NCBI GenBank assembly: GCA_036274895.1
Contig: DASUEU010000061.1
Span: forward strand, 47,609 to 111,608
DNA from: CALMKX01 sp036274895
GTDB lineage: Bacteria; Acidobacteriota; Thermoanaerobaculia; Multivoradales; SZUA-115
Reading direction: 5' to 3'
DNA: 64,000 nt
Position numbers and translations under genes: made by a program
The notes under the pieces: generated by a model
What the model was told of the DNA's origin: nothing
The model's input: only the letters and a program-made list of their open reading frames with translations
Databases searched by the model: none
Part shown: piece by piece, positions 15,783 through 23,982 of the stretch
How the letters are laid out: every line of letters begins with the position of its first letter
Numbering within the stretch: the first letter of the stretch is position 1

Positions 15783-16858
15783 GCGGCGGCCCGCTGCCCC
15801 TGGACGAGGGCCGCCCGGTGCGAGCGGGTGAGGAGCTCGACGCGCTGGCCGTGGACGTCTGGCTCAAGGCGCGAGTGCCCGGCCTCGAAGGGACGCCGGC
15901 CGTGCGCCAGTTCGCCGGCGGCGCCTCGAACTGGACCTACCACCTGGCCTACCCGGACCGGGATCTGGTGCTGCGCCGCCCGCCCGCCGGCACTCGAGCC
16001 CGCTCCGCCCACGACATGGCCCGCGAGTTCGCGGTGCAGCAGGCCTTGAAGCCGGTCTACCCGGCGGTGCCGGCCATGGTCGCCTTGTGCGAGGACCCGG
16101 CCGTGCTCGGCGTGCCCTTCTACGTCATGGAGAGGGTGCCGGGGCTGATCCCCCGGGCGAACCTGCCCGCGGACGTGCAGCTCGACGCCGGCGACACCCG
16201 GCGCCTGTGCACCAACGTCCTCGACAAGCTGATCGAGCTGCACCGCGTGGACTACTGGGCAGCCGGGCTGGGCACCCTGGGCAAGGGCGCCGGCTACCCG
16301 CGGCGACAGGTCGAGGGCTGGTCCGAACGCTACGTCAAGGCCCGGACCTGGAACGTGCCCAGCCTCAAGGCAGTGCGCGAATGGCTGGCGGTCAACACAC
16401 CGGACGACGTCGCGACCTGTGTCATCCACAACGACTTCCGCTTCGACAACGTGGTGCTGGACCCCTCCGAGCCGACGCGGGTGATCGGCGTGCTCGACTG
16501 GGAGATGGCGACGCTGGGGGACCCGCTGATGGACCTGGGCGGCGCCCTCGCCTACTGGATCCAGGCCGACGACGACTGGCTGACCCGCCTAACCCGCCGC
16601 CAGCCCACCCACCTGCGGGGCATGCTGCGGCGTGAAGAGGTAGTGACCTACTATCTCGAGGCGACCGGACTCGAGCCCCTGGACTGGAGCTTCTACGAGG
16701 TCTTCGGCCTGTTCCGCCTGGCGGTCATCGCCCAGCAGATCTACTACCGCTACCACCACGGCCAGACCAGGAACCGGGCCTTCCGTCACTTCTGGCTCCT
16801 GGTTCACCACCTCGGCCGGCGCTGCCAGAGGCTGATCGCCCAGAGCCGGGGACGCTGA
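15779..16858 (+). CDS. APH-fold phosphotransferase (ACAD10/11 kinase-domain-like)
   Basis: 359 residues with the aminoglycoside/choline kinase fold: FAGGASNWTYHL (nucleotide loop), catalytic CVIHNDFRFDNVVLD and metal-binding GVLDWEMATLGDP. The YPAVPAMVALCEDP and MERVPGLIPR stretches are those of the ACAD10/11-associated kinases, not antibiotic-resistance enzymes. GTG start overlaps the dehydrogenase stop (GTGA). Predicted to phosphorylate a hydroxyacyl-CoA for the partner enzyme. Confidence 0.88.
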   Translation: MSGGPLPLDEGRPVRAGEELDALAVDVWLKARVPGLEGTPAVRQFAGGASNWTYHLAYPDRDLVLRRPPAGTRARSAHDMAREFAVQQALKPVYPAVPAMVALCEDPAVLGVPFYVMERVPGLIPRANLPADVQLDAGDTRRLCTNVLDKLIELHRVDYWAAGLGTLGKGAGYPRRQVEGWSERYVKARTWNVPSLKAVREWLAVNTPDDVATCVIHNDFRFDNVVLDPSEPTRVIGVLDWEMATLGDPLMDLGGALAYWIQADDDWLTRLTRRQPTHLRGMLRREEVVTYYLEATGLEPLDWSFYEVFGLFRLAVIAQQIYYRYHHGQTRNRAFRHFWLLVHHLGRRCQRLIAQSRGR

Positions 16859-16864
16859 GCGCCC

Positions 16865-18127
16865 CTACTTCGCCGAGAGGGTGACCTTCTGCCCTTCCGC
16901 CAGGGTGAACGGCACCCGGCGGCCGGCGAGGTCGATGCTGTAGCTGCCGGGAGGCAGGGGGATGCGGCTGCCCATGCTGCTGACGTTGCCGACCTCCTTG
17001 CCCGCCTCGTCGTAGACCTTGTGGCCGTTCATGGTGGCCCCGGTGACCTCCAGCAGCCCCGGCCGCAACCGGGTGGTCACGCCGCCGTCGAGGCGGATGT
17101 GGCGCCACACGGCGCCGCCGAAGATGACGTCGTAGAGGCCCGGCAGGAAAGGAACCGTCGAGTGGAAGGACGATAGCTCGTCGAGCACGGTTCCGGTCTC
17201 GCTGTCGAGCACCTTGTGGCCGTTCATCGACGCCCCTTCGATCGCGAGCACGGCCGGCTCGAGGACCGTGATGCCCCCGGAGCGGACCTCGACACCTCGC
17301 CACAGTCCCTTGCCGAAGGTCACGTTGTAGACCCCGGGAGGCACCTGGATCACCCTCCGGAAGCTCGAGATGTCGCCCACCACGGCGCCGGTGACGGCGT
17401 CGAGCACCTTGTGGCCTCGCATCTCGGCGTTCTTGATCTCGAGGTTGCCGGGCTCGCCGCTCATGGGCGCAACCGCCTCACCGCCCCGCACCGACGCCTG
17501 CCCCAGGGCCGTGGCCAAGCCGTCGACCCCGGCGGCGTCGAAATAGGAGCCGCCGGTCGCCTGGGCCACGCAGGCGAGCTCCCCGCGCGCCGCGCTGTCG
17601 ACCTCGAAACCGATGGCGTGGATCACCAGCGAGACGTCCGCTGCCTTGAGTGCCCGGGCCGTGGCGCAGGGGTCGGTGTCGCAGGTCTCCTTGCCGTCGG
17701 AGACCAGCACAATGACCTTCTCACCCGGCTTGCCCGCCAGATCCCCCGCGGCCAGCCGCAGCACCCGGCTGATCGGTGTGTAGCCCCGGGCCGCCAGCCC
17801 CTCCGCCGCGCGGACGACGGCGGCGCGATTGTCCGCAAGGAGGCCGAAGGGCACCAGCAGGGCGGTGTCGTCACAGTCGTGCTTCTCGCGCGGCGACCGG
17901 TGGCCATAGGCGCGCAGGGCGAGGGTGGTGTCGGCGGGCAGGGTCGCCGCCACCCGCGCCACCGCCGCCTTGGCCGCGGCGATACGCGTCTCGCCCGAGG
18001 CCAGCCGAGCGTTCATGCTGCCGGAGGCATCGAGCACCAGCTCGATGGTCTTGCCGGGGGCGGCGGCGACGGTAGCGACCGGGGCGAGCAGGGCAGCGAC
18101 GGCAAAGCCTAAGGCGGCGTAGCGCAT
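16865..18127 (-). CDS. Secreted VWA protein with three C-terminal beta repeats
   Basis: 420 residues. Signal peptide (1-23), a VWA domain with MIDAS DASGSM (33-38) and LVSDGKETC, with paired cysteines (CDTDPC) suggesting a disulphide, then three tandem 64-65-residue repeats (about 227-291, 292-356, 357-420). Each repeat reads roughly GHKVLD-TG, SSF, a P-P-G-Y turn, FGG-WR and GG; the third is shortened. The repeats look like PEGA/carboxypeptidase-regulatory-like surface modules. Convergent with the kinase gene, six bases apart. Exported; ligand unknown. Confidence 0.82.
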   Translation of the reverse strand: MRYAALGFAVAALLAPVATVAAAPGKTIELVLDASGSMNARLASGETRIAAAKAAVARVAATLPADTTLALRAYGHRSPREKHDCDDTALLVPFGLLADNRAAVVRAAEGLAARGYTPISRVLRLAAGDLAGKPGEKVIVLVSDGKETCDTDPCATARALKAADVSLVIHAIGFEVDSAARGELACVAQATGGSYFDAAGVDGLATALGQASVRGGEAVAPMSGEPGNLEIKNAEMRGHKVLDAVTGAVVGDISSFRRVIQVPPGVYNVTFGKGLWRGVEVRSGGITVLEPAVLAIEGASMNGHKVLDSETGTVLDELSSFHSTVPFLPGLYDVIFGGAVWRHIRLDGGVTTRLRPGLLEVTGATMNGHKVYDEAGKEVGNVSSMGSRIPLPPGSYSIDLAGRRVPFTLAEGQKVTLSAK

Positions 18128-18325
18128 GACGACCTCCCGGGATGGAAGTGGGCTCTCGGGATCTTACAGACAAGAGGCCCCCTTGGCGTGCTCCGGCGGG
18201 CTCCTGGGTTCCACACCGGCCCCTCGCCCGGGCTTTTCAGGTGGGCGGGTGTCTCGAATATGCCGTCCGCCTGCACACTTTGTCGGGGTTCTCATTCAAA
18301 GGCTACTACGAGATTTGAGCAGGCT

Positions 18326-19357
18326 ATGGTGAAGGGGAAGGCAGAAGTGGGGCGAATTCGGTTCCTGTCCGGGGACCAGGTTGCCGCCCTTCTCAACGGA
18401 CGAGAGCAGGAGATCCTCGACGCCGTGGCAGAGGCTTACCTGGCCCACCAGCAGGGCCAGTCCTCCCTGCCCCACTCGAGCTTCCTCCGCTTCCCCGACC
18501 AGCCTCGCGACCGCATCATCAGCCTCGCCGCCTACCTGGGAGGGGCAACGCCGGTGGCGGGCCTCAAGTGGATCGCGTCGTTCCCCGGCAACCTGGACCA
18601 GGGCCTGCCCCGCGCCTCGGCGGTGATGGTGCTCAACTCGGCCACGACCGGGTTGCCCCTCGCCATCCTGGAGGCTTCGCTGGTCAGCGCCCGGCGCACC
18701 GCGGCGAGCGCCGCCCTGGCGGCGCAGCGCCTGGTGGCGGAGCCGCCGGCATCGGCGGGCCTGATCGCCGCCGGGCCGATCAACTTCGAGGTGGCGCGCT
18801 TCCTCTCGGTGGTCTTCCCAGGGCTTTCCGACCTCGCCGTCTTCGACCTCTCCCGCGAGCGGGCCGAGGCGTTTGTGAGGCGCTGCCGGCGCGAGCTGCC
18901 GCGCCTGTCCCCACGGGTGGTGGCCACAGCGCGAGAGGCCATGACCACCGGGGCCGTGCTCTGTTACGCGACCACCGCCGGCGAGCCCCATGTGCGCGAC
19001 CTCTCCGCCTGCCCGCCGGGCACCGTCATCCTCCACGTCTCCCTGCGAGACCTGGCCCCCGAGGTGATCCTCGCCGCCAACAACGTCGTCGACGACGTCG
19101 ATCACGTCGCCCGCGCCCAGACCTCGATTCACCTGACCGAGCAGCAAGCAGGCTCGCGCCAGTTCATTTGGTGCTCGCTGGGCGAGATCCTCGCCGGAGC
19201 GGCGCCACCGCGACCACATCCGGGAGGCCTGACCATCTTCAGCCCCTTCGGCCTCGGCATCCTCGACCTCGCCGTCGCTCGCCTGGTCCTCGAGAAAGCG
19301 GAGCGAACCGGTCAGGGCCTCGATCTGCCTTTCCTGCCCACCACGGGGGAGCCATGA
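18326..19357 (+). CDS. sbnB: SbnB-like 2,3-diaminopropionate synthase subunit (ornithine-cyclodeaminase fold)
   Basis: 343 residues. An ornithine-cyclodeaminase/mu-crystallin-fold dehydrogenase; in staphyloferrin B synthesis SbnB oxidises N-(1-amino-1-carboxy-2-ethyl)-glutamate to 2-oxoglutarate plus L-2,3-diaminopropionate. Characteristic stretches: LGGATPVAGLKWIASFP, GLPLAILEASLVSARRTAA, and HVSLRDLAPEVI. The ATGA overlap with the sbnA-like gene confirms the usual pairing. Start at ATG 18326; an in-frame extension upstream has no homology. Supplies a diaminopropionate building block. Confidence 0.93.
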   Translation: MVKGKAEVGRIRFLSGDQVAALLNGREQEILDAVAEAYLAHQQGQSSLPHSSFLRFPDQPRDRIISLAAYLGGATPVAGLKWIASFPGNLDQGLPRASAVMVLNSATTGLPLAILEASLVSARRTAASAALAAQRLVAEPPASAGLIAAGPINFEVARFLSVVFPGLSDLAVFDLSRERAEAFVRRCRRELPRLSPRVVATAREAMTTGAVLCYATTAGEPHVRDLSACPPGTVILHVSLRDLAPEVILAANNVVDDVDHVARAQTSIHLTEQQAGSRQFIWCSLGEILAGAAPPRPHPGGLTIFSPFGLGILDLAVARLVLEKAERTGQGLDLPFLPTTGEP

Positions 19358-20427
19358 GCCAACGCGTGGTCCCGCTCAGCAAGCCGCCGCTGCGACGACC
19401 GGTGCACGATCCCGAGGGCTGGGAGAGTCTCAGCCACCGCCGCCGGACCACCGAGCCCGTGCGGCCGCCCCTCGGCTGCATCCTCGACGCGGTGGGCAAC
19501 ACCCCCATGGTGCGGCTCGACCGCTACTTCCCTGATATGCAGGTCGAGGTGCTGGCCAAGCTCGAGGGCCAAAACCCCGCGGGCAGCGGCAAGGACCGGC
19601 CGGCCTTGCGAGTGGTCGAAGAGGCGCTCAAAAACCGAGCCCTGTCGCCCGGCTCGGTGGTCGTCGAGTCCAGCTCGGGCAACATGGGCATTGGCCTGGC
19701 GCAAGTCTGCCGTTACTACGGCCTGCGCCTGATCTGCGTGGTCGACCCGAAGATCAGCCCCGCCAACCTCCAGTTGCTCCAGGCTTGGGGAGTGGAGGTC
19801 GACCGGGTCGAGAAGCCGGACCCCGAGACCGGCGAGTTCCTCCAGGCCCGCATCGCCCGGGTCAAGGAGATCCTGGCCGCGCACCCCGGCGCCTTCTGGC
19901 CGAACCAGTACGCCAACGACCACAACGCCCTCTCGCACTACCACACCACCATGGAGGAGATCCTGCGCGACGTCGGAGCGCCGGACTACCTCTTCGTGGC
20001 CACCAGCACCTGCGGCACCATCGCCGGCTGCGCCCGGCTGATCCGGGACCGCGGCTTGCCCACGCAGGTAGTCGCCGTCGACGCCTGGGGCAGCCAGATC
20101 TTCGGCTCCGAGAAGCGCAAGCGCCTCCTGCCCGGCCTGGGCGCGTCCCTGCGGCCACCCCTGTGCCCCACCGAGCTGATCGACGACGTGATCCTCGTCT
20201 CGGACCTCGAGGCGGTGGCCGGTTGTCGCCGGCTCCTGGCCCGCGAGGCGATCTTCGCGGGTGCCTCGTCGGGCGGAGTCCTCGCCGCCATGGAGCGCTT
20301 CCTGCCCGGGGCCCGGCCGGGCTCGCTCGCGGTCGCCGTCCTGCCCGATCGCGGCGAGCGCTACCTCGCCACGGTCTTCTCGGATTCCTGGGTGCGGGAG
20401 AATCTCGGCGAGCTGCCGCCGATCTGA
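19354..20427 (+). CDS. sbnA: SbnA-like 2,3-diaminopropionate synthase (PLP, cysteine-synthase fold)
   Basis: 357 residues. PLP-binding K80 lies in NPAGSGKDRPA and the phosphate loop is seen as STCGTIAGC; SSSGNMGIGLAQ is the substrate-binding loop. SbnA condenses O-phosphoserine with glutamate to ACEGA, the SbnB substrate. The extra N-terminus of about 40 residues before LGCILDAVGNTPMVRL is usual for SbnA rather than CysK. The gene converges on the cupin-MetRS fusion with 12 bases between the stops, so the two operons are back to back in one cluster. Confidence 0.93.
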   Translation: MSQRVVPLSKPPLRRPVHDPEGWESLSHRRRTTEPVRPPLGCILDAVGNTPMVRLDRYFPDMQVEVLAKLEGQNPAGSGKDRPALRVVEEALKNRALSPGSVVVESSSGNMGIGLAQVCRYYGLRLICVVDPKISPANLQLLQAWGVEVDRVEKPDPETGEFLQARIARVKEILAAHPGAFWPNQYANDHNALSHYHTTMEEILRDVGAPDYLFVATSTCGTIAGCARLIRDRGLPTQVVAVDAWGSQIFGSEKRKRLLPGLGASLRPPLCPTELIDDVILVSDLEAVAGCRRLLAREAIFAGASSGGVLAAMERFLPGARPGSLAVAVLPDRGERYLATVFSDSWVRENLGELPPI

Positions 20428-20439
20428 CCGGCCGCAGCG

Positions 20440-22506
20440 CTACGCCAGCACCGCCGCCCCGGCCCTCCCGGCCACCAGCTCATGGAGGGCTCGGGCGTCG
20501 GGGAAGTAGGGGTCGGCCGGGGTGGTGACGGCCTGGCCTTCGGGCACCCACTCCATGCGTGTGGCCCACGAGCCGGCGGGCGGACCGGCCTCGGGGTGGC
20601 CGAGGTCCTGCCACAGGCGGCCGGCGAAGTCGGGCATCAGGGGCGCCACGGTCAGGGCCAGGAGCTTCGCCGCCAGCAGCTCGAGGGCGAGGCCGGTGCG
20701 CCGCTCCTGACTGCGCTCGGGTACCCCCAGCCAGTGGTTCTCGGCCTTGCCGAAGCGGCGCGCCGCGCGCACCAGCTCCGAGGCGAGGTGCGCCGCCTGC
20801 TGGGGCGAGAAGCTCTCCGGGGCCATGGCCCGGCCGACCTCGGCCGCGAGGCGCTCGAGGTAGCCGAAGAAGGCCCGCTGCTCAGCGGTCCAGTCGCCGG
20901 TGGCCGGCACCTTGCCACCCTGCTCGGCGTGGACCTTGGCGAACAGCTCGCGCAGCCACGGCTGCCAGCCTCCCGCCAGCTCACGGTCGGCGGTGGCCAC
21001 GAAGTCGGGCAGGGAGAAGTTCGAGGTCTCGGTCTCCGGGGCCACCCAGGAGAGGTAGAAGCGCACCACGTCCGCCGGCACACCGTCGAGGAACTCGTTC
21101 ACCCACACCGCGTGCTGCCGGCTGGTCGAGAACTTCTTGCCGTCGAGCTGGTAGAACTCGTTGACCACGAAGGCCGTGGGCAGGTGGATGTCCGGGTCGA
21201 AGGCCCGGAACAGGGCGGGCAGGAAAGCCGCGTAGTAGAAGCTGTTGTCGAAGCCGAAGCACTGCATCACACGGGCGTCCTCAGCCTTCCAGAAGGCCGG
21301 CCAGTCCTCGCCGGTGCCCAGCTTCTCGAGCACGTGGCGGGCATAGGCGAAGTAGCGCGGAGCCATCTCCAGCCACACGTACAGCCGGGAGTCCTCCCAG
21401 CCGGCCAACGGTACCGGAATGCCCCAGTCGGTCAGGTGAGTCACCGCCACCTCGGGCAGACCGTCGGCCAGGAGCTTCTCGCAGAAGGTGCGCAGGTGGG
21501 GCCGCATGGCCGTCCCCTCCCAGTACTGGCGCAGGATCGGGCCGTAGTCGGCGAGAGGGAAGACCAACCGGCGCACCTTGCGCTCGGTGGCCGGGTTGCC
21601 GCAGCGGTTGCAGCGCGGCGAGCCCACACGGGCATCGTTGACCCGGCCGCATTCCTCGCAGGTGTTGCCCACCACGCCGCTGCCGCAGTGGGGGCAGGTG
21701 CCGGCGATCCAGGGCTCGAAGAGGTAGAGGTCGCAGCTCTCGCACCAGGGGCTGGGCCCTTCCCGCAGCACCAGCTTGCCGTCCCGGTAGAGCTTGAGGA
21801 AGAAGTCCTGGACCAGCTGGCGGTGGTGGGGGGACTCGTTGGCGTGGACGAAGACCTCCATGCCGATGCCCGCGAGGCCCAGAGAGCGCTCGATCGAGGC
21901 GATGAAGCGGTCGGCAGCCGGCTGCGGGGCCAGGCCGAGCTGGGCTCCTTTGGACTTGACGTACTCGGAGTTGTCGTCGCTGCCGCAGGCGTAGTACGCC
22001 TCGGCGCCGTCGAGGCGCAGGGCCCGGGTGAGCACGTCCGCCGCCAGGTAGGGGCCGGAGATGTGGCCGAGGTGGAGGTCACCGTTGGGGGTCGGCGGGG
22101 CCGAGGTCACCAGGACCCGGCGCCGGGCGGGCTCCGCCGCAGGCTCGGCCGGGGCGTCCTCGTCCGGCCACAGCTCCTTGTCCTCCCACCAGACGGTCAG
22201 GAAGAGCAGCGGCTCGCTGTCCGAGAGGTTGACCAGGGTGTGCTTGTCGAACGGCGTCTGGAAGACCACGTCTCCCGGCTCGACCTCGACCGACTCCTCT
22301 CCCACCGTCATGCGGCCACGGCCGCGCATGATGAAGAAGGTTTCCCCTTCCTGATGGTTGTGGTGCTTGGTCGAGCCGCCCGGTGGAATCTGCGCCCAGG
22401 CCGCTCCGAACGGCGTCTTGACCGTACCCTCCCAGGGATAGAGCAGCTGGAGATCGACACCGTAGGCGTTGAAGAAGGTCGAGGGATCGAGCTTCCTGAT
22501 CAGCAA
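20440..22506 (-). CDS. Hydrazine synthetase-like fusion: zinc cupin + methionyl-tRNA-synthetase-like domain
   Basis: 688 residues. Residues 10-110 form a cupin with metal ligands KHHNHQEGE (H48, H49, H51) and H89. Residues 130-688 are a class I MetRS-like module: HLGH (145-148), KFSTS (458-462) and four CxxC pairs (255/258, 271/274, 283/286, 299/302) as in zinc-bearing MetRS. This fusion is the known enzyme type (Spb40, Tri28, PyrN) that joins N6-hydroxylysine to an amino acid through an N-N bond, with the MetRS part activating the acid. Start TTG 22506 is chosen because GGAGGG precedes it and the cupin begins at once; longer frames overlap the hydroxylase. The gene follows the N-hydroxylase by 25 bases. 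Which amino acid is accepted is not readable. Confidence 0.88.
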   Translation of the reverse strand: MLIRKLDPSTFFNAYGVDLQLLYPWEGTVKTPFGAAWAQIPPGGSTKHHNHQEGETFFIMRGRGRMTVGEESVEVEPGDVVFQTPFDKHTLVNLSDSEPLLFLTVWWEDKELWPDEDAPAEPAAEPARRRVLVTSAPPTPNGDLHLGHISGPYLAADVLTRALRLDGAEAYYACGSDDNSEYVKSKGAQLGLAPQPAADRFIASIERSLGLAGIGMEVFVHANESPHHRQLVQDFFLKLYRDGKLVLREGPSPWCESCDLYLFEPWIAGTCPHCGSGVVGNTCEECGRVNDARVGSPRCNRCGNPATERKVRRLVFPLADYGPILRQYWEGTAMRPHLRTFCEKLLADGLPEVAVTHLTDWGIPVPLAGWEDSRLYVWLEMAPRYFAYARHVLEKLGTGEDWPAFWKAEDARVMQCFGFDNSFYYAAFLPALFRAFDPDIHLPTAFVVNEFYQLDGKKFSTSRQHAVWVNEFLDGVPADVVRFYLSWVAPETETSNFSLPDFVATADRELAGGWQPWLRELFAKVHAEQGGKVPATGDWTAEQRAFFGYLERLAAEVGRAMAPESFSPQQAAHLASELVRAARRFGKAENHWLGVPERSQERRTGLALELLAAKLLALTVAPLMPDFAGRLWQDLGHPEAGPPAGSWATRMEWVPEGQAVTTPADPYFPDARALHELVAGRAGAAVLA

Positions 22507-22531
22507 CGTAAGTGCCCTCCGGTAGATGCCG

Positions 22532-23866
22532 TCAACAGCCGGCCAGGGCCGGCTCGAGCGGGGTGGCCTCGGCCGCGAGCACGCCCTTGAGCGAGGCGAG
22601 GATGTCCTGAGCCCGCTGGGGCACCAGGGACAGCACAGTCTCGCTGATGCCGTGGGACTCTTCACAGTCACCCTGGAGATAGACCTTGGCCTCGAAGCCG
22701 GGCCGTGCGGCGATCGAGTAGTCCCGTTCCATCTTGTAGCGGCCACTCGGCGCGGAAAGGAAATGGGCGTCGAGGGAGCGCAGCAGGGGATGGCGCTTGG
22801 GCCGCTCGTAGCCGGTGGCGACGATCAACCCGTCCGCTTCCAGAACCACGGGCTCCTCGGTCATCTGGTTGCGGAAGTGCGCCACCACCTTGCCGGGCTC
22901 CTCGGAGAGCCGCTCGAGATCGAGGAAGCGCATCACCCGACCCCTCTCGATGCCGCGCGCCCGCTCGTCGTAGAGGCCCCGGTAGATGCGCTTGATCAGC
23001 GGGTGGTCCACCACGGCGTAGTTGACGTCCTTCAAGGACTCGAAGAAGGCCGCTCGCTTGGCGTCCGGCAGCCCGTAGAAGAAGTCGATGTTCTCGGGAA
23101 AGAAGATCTCGTTGGTGAAGTCGCTCTCGTCGACCGGCTTGAAGGCGAAGCGGCGGATGGCCGCCGTGACCTCGGCCTTCGGATAGCGCCGCATGAGGTA
23201 GTCGAAGAGCTCGGCGCCGGTCTGCCCCGAGCCGATCACGACGAAGCGGTAGGCCCTCTGGCTCTCCGGGAAGTCCCGCTCGAGCCGTTGCAGGGTCTCG
23301 TGAGCGTGGAAGGCCCGGCCCTCCGGCTCCAGCTCGACGCCCTCCGGCAGCCAGGGTTTGCCGCCCGTGGCGACCACCAGGGAGCGGGTCTGGTACTCTT
23401 CCGCGTCCCCCGTGAGGAGGTTTCGCGCGCGGACGCGCAAGCGCTCGATCCGCCCGCCTCCCTCGTCGATCGGCTCGACGGCCTCCACCTGGCGCGAGAA
23501 GCGGGCGTCGTGATCGAGCTGTGAGGAAACCCAGCGCAGATAGTCGTTGAACTCCAGACGGGTTGGAAACAGGTCCCGCAGGTTGAGGAACTCGAACAGG
23601 CGGCCCTTTTCCTTGAGGTAATTCAGGAAGGTGAACCGGCTGCGCGGATTGACGATGGTGACCAGATCCTTCAGCACCGAGATCTGGATCAGTGAGTTCT
23701 CGAGCAGCAGGCCGGGATGCCAGACCTGCTCGGACTTGGTGTCGAGGAAGAGGCGGGAGAGGTGCCGGCCGCCGGCCTTCTCCCCGTCTTCCTCGAGCGC
23801 GATGGCGAGGGCCAGGTTCGCCGGGCCGAACCCGACGCCCAGAACGTCGTACGTGGAAGCGCGCAT
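22532..23866 (-). CDS. L-lysine/L-ornithine N-hydroxylase (hydrazine-pathway partner)
   Basis: 444 residues, an FAD/NADPH N-hydroxylase of the SidA/IucD/PvdA family. FAD site GVGFGPANLALA (11-22), the substrate region WHPGLLLENSLIQISVLKDL, NADPH site VIGSGQTGAELF and C-terminal ATGYERPKRHPLL are intact. These enzymes make N-hydroxy-ornithine or -lysine for siderophores; next to a cupin-MetRS fusion the product is expected to be N6-hydroxylysine, the nucleophile precursor for the hydrazine. No acylase or siderophore NIS/NRPS gene is adjacent, which argues against simple hydroxamate siderophore use. Confidence 0.92.
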   Translation of the reverse strand: MRASTYDVLGVGFGPANLALAIALEEDGEKAGGRHLSRLFLDTKSEQVWHPGLLLENSLIQISVLKDLVTIVNPRSRFTFLNYLKEKGRLFEFLNLRDLFPTRLEFNDYLRWVSSQLDHDARFSRQVEAVEPIDEGGGRIERLRVRARNLLTGDAEEYQTRSLVVATGGKPWLPEGVELEPEGRAFHAHETLQRLERDFPESQRAYRFVVIGSGQTGAELFDYLMRRYPKAEVTAAIRRFAFKPVDESDFTNEIFFPENIDFFYGLPDAKRAAFFESLKDVNYAVVDHPLIKRIYRGLYDERARGIERGRVMRFLDLERLSEEPGKVVAHFRNQMTEEPVVLEADGLIVATGYERPKRHPLLRSLDAHFLSAPSGRYKMERDYSIAARPGFEAKVYLQGDCEESHGISETVLSLVPQRAQDILASLKGVLAAEATPLEPALAGC

Positions 23867-23920
23867 GTCGATGGTTGGTCTCGCGAAGAGTCGAGGGCTC
23901 GGCGATCTCGGGCCCGGATG

Positions 23921-23971
23921 TTGACGCAGTCACTTGAAAGTGTTCGGCAGGAGCCGAACCGGGACAGTCCC
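23921..23971. promoter_or_regulatory. Triple dyad in the divergent N-hydroxylase/MATE promoter region
   Basis: Within 51 bases of the 116-base divergent gap: TTGACG (23921-23926), the palindrome CACTTGAAAGTG (23931-23942), the hairpin GTTCGGC/GCCGAAC (23942-23948 with 23953-23959) and GGGACAGTCCC (23961-23971). These could be operators controlling the hydrazine genes and exporter together, or a dispersed REP-type element. Confidence 0.35.
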
Positions 23972-23982
23972 CTCAGAGATTT

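Noticed and set aside
20440..22506. Reading the cupin-MetRS gene as the housekeeping methionyl-tRNA synthetase.
   Set aside because: The N-terminal zinc cupin, the KFSTS in place of KMSKS, and pairing with an N-hydroxylase fit hydrazine synthetases, not translation.
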